DNA of 64,000 bases. Origin: Liberibacter brunswickensis (GTDB taxonomy: Bacteria > Pseudomonadota > Alphaproteobacteria > Rhizobiales > Rhizobiaceae). The notes under the pieces were generated by a model, which had not been told where the DNA came from, did no database searches, and worked only from the letters and a program-made list of their open reading frames with translations. Shown piece after piece: positions 56,514 through 64,000 of this stretch (position 1 is its first letter; each line of letters starts with the position of its first letter). The position numbers were made by a program, and so were the translations under genes. The stretch spans positions 1-64,000 of the forward strand of contig NZ_JAAEJX010000006.1 of assembly GCF_036858155.1 (NCBI RefSeq), given 5' to 3'.

Positions 56514-57836
56514 TCACTTTCCTATACAAAACTTTGAAAAAATTATATCAAGTAATTGTTCTACATCAACATGTCCTGTTATTCTCCCTAAAGAAGATGA
56601 TGCCAAACGTAAATTTTCAGCAATAATATCTAACCTAAATTCTTCTTTATCTAAAGAAATCATTTCTAAATATTCTATAGTTTTAGATAAATGTTCTAAA
56701 TGTCTTTTATGACTAGGAATAGAAAAAGAAATTTTATTAAATTTATTAGAAATAATAAATTTAATTTTATTGATTAATTCTTCTAAGCCTTCTCCTGTAA
56801 CGCTAGATATAATCTGATCATATTTTTGAAAATTAGTAGTATGAATATCGCTTTTTGTCCCAACAAAAATAAAATCAATATTGTTAGGAAAAGAAATTTC
56901 TGTTTTTGAATTAATTTCCTGCAATAATAAAATTAAATCAGCACTTTCTACTTCAATAAATGCTCTTTTAATACCTTCTTTTTCAACAATATCGTCAGTC
57001 TCACGAATACCAGCAGTATCCGATATTTTTACAAGATATCCTTCTAAATCTAAATCTATTGTAAGAATATCACGAGTTGTACCAGGAATATCAGTAACAA
57101 TAGCAATTTCTCTTTTCGCTAGTGCATTAAATAAACTTGACTTTCCTGCATTAGAATTTCCTGAAATAACAATTTTATAACCATTACGAATAATTTCACC
57201 TAATCTTCCTCTAGATATATGAGAATAAATCTCATTCTTAAGAAGAAAAATATCATTCAATACTTCTGTAGAAAAATTTTTTTGAACATCTTCTTCATCT
57301 GAAAAATCTAAATCAGCTTCTATAAAAGAACGTATATATGTTAACTTATCTATCCATTTATTATATAAATTAGATAACTTTCCAGACATTCCTTCCATTG
57401 ATAGACGACGTTGCATTTCAGTTTCAGAAGAAATTAAATCAGCTAAACTTTCCGCCTCAACTAAATCAATTTTACCATTTTCAAAAGCTCTACGAGAAAA
57501 TTCTCCTGGATTTGCAAGGCGTAAATTTGGAATTTTTGCTAATTCTTCCAATATACTATTTATAACTGCAATACCACCATGAACATGAAACTCAGCAGAA
57601 TCTTCACCTGTAAAAGATTTTGGTGCAGGAAAAGTAATCAATAAACCTTTATCTAGTATTCTATAATCTGAACTAAAAAAAGATCTCAACGATGCTATAC
57701 GTGGAAAAGAATTTTTTTGCTTACATATAAATTCACAAACCTTAAAACAAGAAGGACCTGACAAACGAATTATAGAAATAGCTGATGGAGGACTTCCAGT
57801 TGATAAAGCAAAAATTGTTTCTTTTTTATAATCCAT
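56514..57836 (-). CDS. mnmE: tRNA modification GTPase MnmE
   Basis: The partner of MnmG in U34 modification. The N-terminal formyl-THF-binding domain begins ETIFALSTG and has FTGEDSAEFHVHGG. The G domain has GNSNAGKSSLFNAL (G1), DIPGTTRD (G2), DTAGIRETDD (G3) and GTKSD (G4). The C-terminal CIGK motif with the essential cysteine is present at the end. From ATG 57836 it has 440 residues; a TTG two codons upstream is less likely. Confidence 0.97.
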   Translation of the reverse strand: MDYKKETIFALSTGSPPSAISIIRLSGPSCFKVCEFICKQKNSFPRIASLRSFFSSDYRILDKGLLITFPAPKSFTGEDSAEFHVHGGIAVINSILEELAKIPNLRLANPGEFSRRAFENGKIDLVEAESLADLISSETEMQRRLSMEGMSGKLSNLYNKWIDKLTYIRSFIEADLDFSDEEDVQKNFSTEVLNDIFLLKNEIYSHISRGRLGEIIRNGYKIVISGNSNAGKSSLFNALAKREIAIVTDIPGTTRDILTIDLDLEGYLVKISDTAGIRETDDIVEKEGIKRAFIEVESADLILLLQEINSKTEISFPNNIDFIFVGTKSDIHTTNFQKYDQIISSVTGEGLEELINKIKFIISNKFNKISFSIPSHKRHLEHLSKTIEYLEMISLDKEEFRLDIIAENLRLASSSLGRITGHVDVEQLLDIIFSKFCIGK

Positions 57837-57873
57837 TAACAATTAATTTCAATAGTTTCAAAATTATTTTAAA

Positions 57874-59145
57874 TCAATTTTGTTTATTCATAGAATAAAA
57901 AAATTCTTTATTATCTTTGGTTTGTTTTATCTTATCAATTAAAAATTCTATAGCATCAGAACTATTCATAGAAGAAACAACTCTACGCAACATAAAAACT
58001 TTTTGAAGATCTTGCTTTTCTATTAAATAATCTTCTTTACGAGTTCCAGATTTAATAATATCCATAGCAGGGAAAATACGCTTATCTGCTATTTTTCTTT
58101 CTAGAACTATTTCGGAATTACCAGTACCCTTAAATTCCTCAAAAATCACTTCATCCATACGACTTCCAGTATCTACTAATGCAGTAGCAATAATAGTAAG
58201 AGATCCACCTTCTTTTATATTTCTAGCTGCACCAAAAAATCTTTTTGGACGCTGAAGTGCGTTTGCATCCACTCCCCCAGTCAAGATTTTCCCTGAAGAT
58301 GGCATTAAAACATTATAAGCACGACACAAACGAGTTATCGAATCTAAAAGTATTACAACGTCAAGTCCATACTCTACAAGACATTTAGCCTTTGAAATAA
58401 CCATTTCAGCAACTTGTACATGACGAGCCGCAGATTCATCAAATGTTGAAGATATAACTTCTCCCTGTACAGATCTCTGCATATCAGTTACTTCCTCTGG
58501 CCTTTCATCAATAAGCAATACAATTAAATAACATTCTGGATGATTTTTTTTAATTGAATGAGCTATACTTTGCAAAAGAATTGTCTTACCAGTACGGGGA
58601 GGAGCAACTATTAAGCTTCTTTGTCCTTTTCCAATGGGAGCTATTAAATCAATAATACGAGAGGATATATCTTTATTTTCAGGATCATTCAACTCCATAT
58701 TAAATCTCTTGTTTGGATAAAGGGGTGTTAAATTATCAAAATATATTTTGTTTCTCACTCTTTCTGGAACATCAAAATTAATAGAATTTACTTTTAAAAG
58801 AGCAAAATATCGTTCTCCTTCTTTAGGAGCACGAATTGGTCCTTCAATTGTATCGCCTGTTTTTAAAGAAAAAATCCTAATTTGAGAAGGAGAAACATAA
58901 ATATCATCTGGACCAGCTAAATAATTAGCATCAGGAGAACGTAAGAAACCAAAACCATCTTGAAGAACTTCAATAACTCCTTCCCCTATAATTTCTACAT
59001 CTCTACCAGATAAAACTTTTAATATAGAGAACATAAGTTCTTGCTTACGCATAACGTTAGCATTTTCTATATCAAGTGATTCAGCAAAAGCAAGAAGTTT
59101 AGTTGGAGACTTATTTTTAAGCTCTTGAAGCTTCATTTCAGACAT
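57874..59145 (-). CDS. rho: Transcription termination factor Rho
   Basis: A hexameric RNA helicase that ends transcription. The N-terminal Rho domain (MKLQELKNKSPTKLLAFAE) is followed by the RNA-binding cold-shock-like domain with DGFGFLRSPDANYLAGPDDIYVS, and the motor with Walker A VAPPRTGKTILL, Walker B VVILLDSITR and GGVDANALQRPKRFFGAARN. It has 423 residues. Few intrinsic terminators are visible in this AT-rich window, so Rho may do much of the termination. Confidence 0.97.
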   Translation of the reverse strand: MSEMKLQELKNKSPTKLLAFAESLDIENANVMRKQELMFSILKVLSGRDVEIIGEGVIEVLQDGFGFLRSPDANYLAGPDDIYVSPSQIRIFSLKTGDTIEGPIRAPKEGERYFALLKVNSINFDVPERVRNKIYFDNLTPLYPNKRFNMELNDPENKDISSRIIDLIAPIGKGQRSLIVAPPRTGKTILLQSIAHSIKKNHPECYLIVLLIDERPEEVTDMQRSVQGEVISSTFDESAARHVQVAEMVISKAKCLVEYGLDVVILLDSITRLCRAYNVLMPSSGKILTGGVDANALQRPKRFFGAARNIKEGGSLTIIATALVDTGSRMDEVIFEEFKGTGNSEIVLERKIADKRIFPAMDIIKSGTRKEDYLIEKQDLQKVFMLRRVVSSMNSSDAIEFLIDKIKQTKDNKEFFYSMNKQN

Positions 59146-59312
59146 AGATATACCACCTAGATTATATTTAATAATAAAAAACGAACAAATTAGGGAATAA
59201 AAAGCACAAAAGAAATATATGCTTTAAAGATACCAATCAACAAATACAAGAGCTAATTGATAACAACTATCAAATAGAATATATGAAAATGAATATAAAA
59301 TCAAAAAAAAAA

Positions 59313-59849
59313 CTAAAAAGGCTTTATAACAGATAAAAATACAATAACAATCATAACTAAAGTTGGTACTTCATTTATAATTTTAAAATATGTTGGACTG
59401 TGAGACGATTTTTTACAACGTAATTTTTTCATTAAAAAAGCTAAATAAATATGATAAAAAGATAGAATGAAAACAAAAATTACTTTTATACGCAACCAAC
59501 CAATATTAGTATAAGAAGTTTTTAATGATAAATATATACCACATATCCATGACAATACCATAGCTGGATTCATTATAACTTTTAAAAGTCTTTCCTCCAT
59601 AATTTCAAAAGTTTTATATTGATCTGTATGTGGCAATGATAAACTGTGATAAACAAAAATCCTTGGCATGTACAATAATCCTGCCATCCAAGATATTACA
59701 GATATTATGTGTATACTTTTTACACATAAATCAAATTTAGCCGTAAAAAAAAAAAATAAAAATAAAGATAAAAATAAAAATAAAAATAATGCAAGAAAAG
59801 CTATATTCTGTATTCTTTTACCCTTAAAGTCTGACAGTAAAAACTTCAT
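59313..59849 (-). CDS. hemJ: Protoporphyrinogen oxidase HemJ
   Basis: A membrane protein of 178 residues that oxidises protoporphyrinogen IX in bacteria lacking HemG/HemY. It has about four spans. The conserved histidine segment KSIHIISVISWMAGLLYMPRIFVYH, the WLRIKVI segment with its lysine, and the end KIINEVPTLVMIVIVFLSVIKPF are diagnostic. The first span is encoded by a hexamer repeat and a T12 tract (FLFLFLSLFLFFFF). The start overlaps the hemE stop by one base (TAATG), so the two haem genes are coupled. Confidence 0.9.
   Translation of the reverse strand: MKFLLSDFKGKRIQNIAFLALFLFLFLSLFLFFFFTAKFDLCVKSIHIISVISWMAGLLYMPRIFVYHSLSLPHTDQYKTFEIMEERLLKVIMNPAMVLSWICGIYLSLKTSYTNIGWLRIKVIFVFILSFYHIYLAFLMKKLRCKKSSHSPTYFKIINEVPTLVMIVIVFLSVIKPF
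59745..59786. repeat. A12 homopolymer and five hexamer repeats inside hemJ
   Basis: On the plus strand a run of twelve A (59745-59756) is followed by five consecutive six-base units TAAAAA (one is TAAAGA) at 59757-59786. On the coding strand the hexamers give repeated Phe-Leu in the first membrane span. Hexamer gain or loss keeps the frame; change in the homopolymer does not. Confidence 0.85.
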
Positions 59850-60889
59850 TAATTATTCTCCAAACGTATATTTTTAACTAAATCAAAAACATTCTTAGGA
59901 TCAACCTGAGGAGTAATGCCATGACCAAGATTAAAAATAAACGGACCAGAACTTAATGCATCTAAGATAGCATTAACTCCATCTATCATTACTTGATTGC
60001 CAGCTAATAAACGCATAGGATCAAGGTTTCCTTGAACAGGACCTTCCTTTTGAAGCTCAGAAGCAAATGATAGGGGAACAGACCAATCAAGCCCTATAGC
60101 GTCAGAATCAGTCAAACTACGATAGTTTTTAAGCATATATCCAGCACCTTTAGAAAAACTAATAAATTTAGCATTTTGAAATTTATTTCTAACTTTAGAT
60201 ATTATGCGACCAACCGACTTAGCAGCATAATTTTCAAATTCATATGCACCAAGACAACCAGCATGTGTATCAAATATTTGAATTACATCAACTCCTGAAT
60301 TAATCTGAGCTATTAAATATTCTGCAGAAATATCAGATAAAAAATCTAAAAGCCAATTAAATGCACGAGGATTTTGATATGCAAAAAGACGATTTTTAGC
60401 ATGATCTTTTATAGAACCACCAGATATCATATATGAAGCAACAGTCCATGGTGCACCACAAAATCCAATTAATGTTGTGTGAATAGGTAACTTTTTTCGT
60501 AAAATAGAAATAGATTTAAATATTGGCGAAAGATATTCAATAATCATATCAACATTTTGATTTAACAAATATATATCTTTATCAGTTATAGGATCCATTT
60601 TAGGACCTTCATTTTCTATAAAACGAACATTTCTACCTAGAGCATCAGCTATAACGAGAATATCAGAGAATAAGATAGCAGCATCAAAATTATATCTACG
60701 TATAGGTTGTAAAGTTAATTCTACAACACAATCAGGTGTATAACACATATCCAAAAAGTTTTTAAAATGTTTACGTATTTCCCTATATTCTGGCAAATAT
60801 CTTCCTGCTTGTCGCATAAGCCAAATAGGTGGAGGATTAATTACATTTCCTTCTAAAACTTTAATTATTTTTTGTTTGTTTTCTTTCAT
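59849..60889 (-). CDS. hemE: Uroporphyrinogen decarboxylase
   Basis: It converts uroporphyrinogen III to coproporphyrinogen III in haem synthesis. PPPIWLMRQAGRYLPEYR near the N-terminus is the family signature, with the catalytic Asp in ILFSDILVIADALG and GFCGAPWTVASYMI. It has 346 residues. It heads the leftward hemE-hemJ unit beside the candidate origin, the usual alphaproteobacterial landmark. Confidence 0.97.
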   Translation of the reverse strand: MKENKQKIIKVLEGNVINPPPIWLMRQAGRYLPEYREIRKHFKNFLDMCYTPDCVVELTLQPIRRYNFDAAILFSDILVIADALGRNVRFIENEGPKMDPITDKDIYLLNQNVDMIIEYLSPIFKSISILRKKLPIHTTLIGFCGAPWTVASYMISGGSIKDHAKNRLFAYQNPRAFNWLLDFLSDISAEYLIAQINSGVDVIQIFDTHAGCLGAYEFENYAAKSVGRIISKVRNKFQNAKFISFSKGAGYMLKNYRSLTDSDAIGLDWSVPLSFASELQKEGPVQGNLDPMRLLAGNQVMIDGVNAILDALSSGPFIFNLGHGITPQVDPKNVFDLVKNIRLENN

Positions 60890-61316
60890 AAATAATTAAT
60901 TATTTTTATAAAAACTTATTATTATTATTGTGTGTAAATAACGGTAATTATTCTATAATACACACTATATTAAACTTATGAATAAATTATCTACAATTAA
61001 CAGAAAAAATTTTTTTTTAAATGATTAATATTTTCTATAATTTATAGAAGATAAATCAATCACTTATCAAGTTATAATAATGTATAACAATTTAATAAGT
61101 TATTAAAAAGTTAAAATAGATGAATATTTCAATTCTTTGGAAAAATATGAAATTTATTCATAATAGGTTAATAATTAATTTACTTTTTTACAGGCAGTAT
61201 ATTAAATAATTATAAAAATATTTTAAAAGGATGCATGTAGTGGAAAAATAACTATTTAACAATGTATAAAATATTATGTCTTTATTATTAAAAAATGGTT
61301 TATATATATAAAAAAT
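60890..61316. other. Candidate chromosomal replication origin (oriC)
   Basis: A 427-base, extremely AT-rich gap between hemE and maf, with the rho-mnmE-mnmG-rsmG-parA-parB cluster and parS close by. In Caulobacter and rhizobia the origin lies next to hemE in this gene context. Two DnaA-box-like nonamers with one mismatch to TTWTNCACA are visible: TTATCTACA at 60987-60995, and TTTTATACA on the minus strand at 61271-61263. A CtrA-type box is at 61092-61106. No coding sequence or RNA is seen. DnaA boxes are weak, so the call rests mainly on synteny and composition. Confidence 0.6.
61092..61106. promoter_or_regulatory. CtrA-type box (TTAA-N7-TTAA) in the candidate origin
   Basis: TTAATAAGTTATTAA matches the TTAA-N7-TTAA consensus of the alphaproteobacterial cell-cycle regulator CtrA. 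It is also a near-perfect inverted repeat around a central G. In Caulobacter such boxes in the origin repress initiation. In such AT-rich DNA a chance match is possible. Confidence 0.4.
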
Positions 61317-61916
61317 ATGTCAAAAAATATTATTTTAGCATCTTCTAGTTTGTCTCGTAAAACAATCATGGAAAATTCTGGTATTGATTTTTCGATTGTG
61401 AAACCTAATATTGATGAAAGAGAAATAGAAAAAAAAATAGATATCTCCGATAGAAAAAGATCTGAAAAAGTTGCACTCATATTAGCAGAGAAAAAAGCTA
61501 TAGAAGTAAGCAATAGATATCCTCAATCTGTTGTCATAGGATGTGATCAGACTATGTCTTTGGGTAATGATATCTATCATAAGCCTGCAAATATGTTGGA
61601 AGCAGAAAAAAACTTATTAAAATTATCTGGTAAGAAACATCGTATTGGAAGTGCATATGTTATAGTAAAAAACTGTAAGGTTTTATGTCACCATATTTCT
61701 ATAGCACAATTGACTATGTACAAATTTTCTGAAGAATTAATTAGAAATTATTTAAAAAAAATTGGTAAAAAAGCTTTGTTAAGTGTAGGTTCTTATCAAA
61801 TTGATAAAGAAGGTATTCAATTATTTAGCTCAATTAAAGGAAGTTATTTTGCTATAGTTGGACTTCCTATTACAGAACTTATTAATGATCTTAAAAAAGA
61901 AAAATTAATTGATTAA
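61317..61916 (+). CDS. maf: Maf-family nucleotide pyrophosphatase
   Basis: A house-cleaning nucleoside triphosphate pyrophosphatase acting on modified or non-canonical nucleotides. IILASSSLSRKTIMENSGI at the N-terminus, VIGCDQTMSLG in the middle and the KGSYFAIVGLPI end are family signatures. It has 199 residues. It lies directly right of the candidate origin, as in related genomes, but its usual followers aroE, coaE and dnaQ are replaced by gyrB. Confidence 0.94.
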   Translation: MSKNIILASSSLSRKTIMENSGIDFSIVKPNIDEREIEKKIDISDRKRSEKVALILAEKKAIEVSNRYPQSVVIGCDQTMSLGNDIYHKPANMLEAEKNLLKLSGKKHRIGSAYVIVKNCKVLCHHISIAQLTMYKFSEELIRNYLKKIGKKALLSVGSYQIDKEGIQLFSSIKGSYFAIVGLPITELINDLKKEKLID

Positions 61917-61930
61917 TATTTTAAAAAAAA

Positions 61931-64000
61931 CTATATATCAATAGTAGCAGATAATGAGTTTTCTTGTATAAATTCTCTACGTGGCTCCACTTCATCACCC
62001 ATCAAACGAGAAAATAAGTCATCTGCTTGAGAAGCATCGTTTATTTTAACTCGCAATAAAGAACGGGTTTCTGGATTTAATGTAGTCTCCCAAAGCTGAC
62101 TAGCATTCATTTCTCCTAGTCCTTTGTAACGTTGCATGGAAACACCTTTTCTACCTATAGAAAATACCGCATCTAATAGAGAACAAGGTCCTGTTATTTT
62201 TATTTTTTCTCCATTAAAAACCAAATATAGAATTTTTAAATAATTTTCCTCAATTCCTTCTGACAAGATTCTCTTATACTTAGCTCCAAAAGCAAGAATA
62301 GAAGATCCTTCGATAATAAATTGTTCTTTAACACCACGTGATATGCGATTAACTACTATATCAGAATTATTAATAATGCTACCAGACCAAGAACTTTCAG
62401 ATTTTTCTATAATAAAATTTAATCTATTTGCTAACTTAGAAGCAAGATCTATATTAATTTCTTGATTACTTTCATAATTAAAAATACCAGAAATTACTGC
62501 TTGTTCAATTAATTTTCTATCATGGTTTGGATAAAAATTTCTGATTATCTTATCTATTTTTAAACCTTCATATATAAAATTTCGTAAATTATCTCCACTT
62601 ATTGTTTTTGTATCATCACAATAAAGTTCTATTTTTTCCAAAAGAGATTGGTTTATTAAATAATCCTCAAGAGATTCTTCATCTTTAACATATTCCAAAG
62701 ACTTGCCTCTTGTGATTCCATATAGGGGAGGTTTTATTATGTATAAAAATCCATTTTGTATTAAGGAGGGCATTTGTCTAAAAAAAAATGTTAAAAGAAG
62801 AGTTCTAATATGAGCTCCATCAACATCAGCATCTGTCATAATTATAATTTTATGATACCGTAATTTATTGATATCGAAGCTATCTTGTCCTATTCCTGTT
62901 CCAAGAGCAGTAATTAGGGTTCCTATTTCTTGACTTGATAGCATTTTATCAAACCTGGCTCGTTCTACATTCAAAATTTTTCCACGCAAAGGTAAAATTG
63001 CTTGGTTCTCGCGTGAACGACCCTGCTTTGCAGAACCACCAGCAGAATCACCTTCGACTAAGAATAATTCTGATTTTTTAGGATCTCTTTCTGAACAATC
63101 AGCTAATTTTCCTGGTAGCGATGCTATATCTAGAACACCTTTACGACGTGTAAGATCTCGAGCACGCCGAGCTGCATCTCTAACCATAGAAGCTTCTACA
63201 ACTTTTTTTACTATAATTTTTGCTTCAACAGGATGTTCTTCTAGCCAAGAAGAAAGACCATCATTAACAAGACCCTCTACTACAGAACGAACTTCTGATG
63301 ATACAAGTTTCTCCTTAGTTTGAGAAGAAAACCTTGGATCATGCATTTTTATAGAAAGAACTGATGTAAATCCTTCTCTACAATCATCACCAACAATTGA
63401 TCTTTTATCTTTTTTAGAACCACAACTTTTTTCTACATAAGAAGTTATTTGACGGGTTAGAGCAGAACGTAGCCCTGATAAATGAGTCCCACCATCTTTT
63501 TGAGGAATATTATTTGTAAAACACAAAACATTTTCATGATATCCATCATTCCAACTCATTGCCAAATCAACACTAATATTATCCTTTAAGCCTTGGATTT
63601 TAATAGGATCTGGTATCAATGGCTTTTTATGTCTATTCAAATAAGAAACAAAAGCTTTTATACCGCCTTCATAACACATTTTTATTTCTTTAGACTGAGG
63701 GACACGTTTATCTATTAAAGAAATTTGTACGCCAGAATTTAAAAATGAAAGCTCTCTTAGCCTGTGCTTTAAAATATCATAATTAAATTCTTGAGTTGAA
63801 AAAATATCACTACTTGGCAAAAAAGTCACCTCTGTGCCAGTATCATTATAAGCATCACCTGTAACAGTTAATGGGCTATTTACTATTCCATTGATAAAGG
63901 AAATTTCATATATTTTTCCTTCTCGTTTAACTTTTAATTTTAACCAGGAAGAAAGTGCATTAACCACAGATACACCAACTCCATGCAATCCTCCTGATAC
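61931..64000 (-). CDS. gyrB: DNA gyrase subunit B (5' end beyond the window)
   Basis: The ATPase subunit of gyrase, which introduces negative supercoils. The visible part begins within the GHKL domain at VSGGLHGVGVSVVNALS and covers the transducer, the TOPRIM domain (EGDSAGGSAKQGR, TDADVDGAHIRTLLL) and the C-terminal end with RYKGLGEMNASQLWETT and VEPRREFI. About 690 residues are present, so roughly the first 110 lie off the right edge. Overall similarity favours GyrB over ParE. It converges on maf with a 14-base gap. Confidence 0.96.
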   Translation of the reverse strand, partial: VSGGLHGVGVSVVNALSSWLKLKVKREGKIYEISFINGIVNSPLTVTGDAYNDTGTEVTFLPSSDIFSTQEFNYDILKHRLRELSFLNSGVQISLIDKRVPQSKEIKMCYEGGIKAFVSYLNRHKKPLIPDPIKIQGLKDNISVDLAMSWNDGYHENVLCFTNNIPQKDGGTHLSGLRSALTRQITSYVEKSCGSKKDKRSIVGDDCREGFTSVLSIKMHDPRFSSQTKEKLVSSEVRSVVEGLVNDGLSSWLEEHPVEAKIIVKKVVEASMVRDAARRARDLTRRKGVLDIASLPGKLADCSERDPKKSELFLVEGDSAGGSAKQGRSRENQAILPLRGKILNVERARFDKMLSSQEIGTLITALGTGIGQDSFDINKLRYHKIIIMTDADVDGAHIRTLLLTFFFRQMPSLIQNGFLYIIKPPLYGITRGKSLEYVKDEESLEDYLINQSLLEKIELYCDDTKTISGDNLRNFIYEGLKIDKIIRNFYPNHDRKLIEQAVISGIFNYESNQEINIDLASKLANRLNFIIEKSESSWSGSIINNSDIVVNRISRGVKEQFIIEGSSILAFGAKYKRILSEGIEENYLKILYLVFNGEKIKITGPCSLLDAVFSIGRKGVSMQRYKGLGEMNASQLWETTLNPETRSLLRVKINDASQADDLFSRLMGDEVEPRREFIQENSLSATIDI

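Overview
This window looks like a chromosomal segment of a genome-reduced, very AT-rich alphaproteobacterium of the Rhizobiales, most likely a 'Candidatus Liberibacter' species. The evidence is the gene order (rpsB-tsf-pyrH-frr-uppS-cdsA-rseP-bamA-lpxD-fabZ-lpxA-lpxI-lpxB; rimP-nusA-infB-rbfA-rpsO-pnp; rho-mnmE-mnmG-rsmG-parA-parB next to leuS-lptE-holA; hemE and hemJ), rhizobial protein signatures (a MucR/Ros regulator, a TrcR/DUF1013 protein, LpxI instead of LpxH), G+C of about one third by eye, and loss of genes from otherwise conserved operons. I did not assign a species.

Layout. 1-1620: prophage debris, namely a leftward fragment of a large phage virion protein abutting a rightward, inactivated tyrosine integrase. 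1860-4269: Sua5 and a GlcD-like flavin oxidase. 4434-7372 (leftward): SRP RNA, dnaX, ybaB, recR; dnaX carries a 12-A slippage site that could give gamma and tau forms. 7591-9055 (rightward): a secreted SH3 protein and kdsB. 9128-22918 (leftward): recF, then the long run from translation genes (rpsB, tsf, pyrH, frr) to envelope genes (uppS, cdsA, rseP, bamA, lpxD, fabZ, lpxA, lpxI, lpxB). 23282-25905 (rightward): a HIT hydrolase, dapD, dapE. 26058-35828 (leftward): mucR, pnp, rpsO, rbfA, infB, nusA, rimP, a GtrA-like membrane protein. 35959-47927: xseA, an M29 aminopeptidase, murJ, trpS, thrB, rnhA, ftsK, trcR, a YggS-type PLP protein. 48058-60889: leuS-lptE-holA running rightward towards the leftward block hemE-hemJ-rho-mnmE-mnmG-rsmG-parA-parB. 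60890-61316: an extremely AT-rich gap between hemE and maf that is the best candidate for oriC. 61317-64000: maf and the C-terminal three quarters of gyrB, which runs off the right edge.

How the genes fit together. The chromosome-dynamics set (candidate oriC, a perfect parS inside rsmG, ParA, ParB, FtsK, GyrB, RecF, DnaX, HolA) sits largely together. The envelope set (KdsB, LpxA/D/I/B, LptE, BamA, RseP, UppS, CdsA, MurJ, DapD/E) indicates retained peptidoglycan and lipid A synthesis and outer-membrane assembly. HemE and HemJ indicate haem synthesis. No CRISPR array, rRNA, tRNA or intact insertion sequence was seen. The most notable features are the dnaX slippage architecture, the candidate origin with a CtrA-type box, the integrase with a stop codon directly before its catalytic tyrosine, the absence of truB and ylxR from their usual operon, and the simple-sequence tracts inside hemJ and infB.
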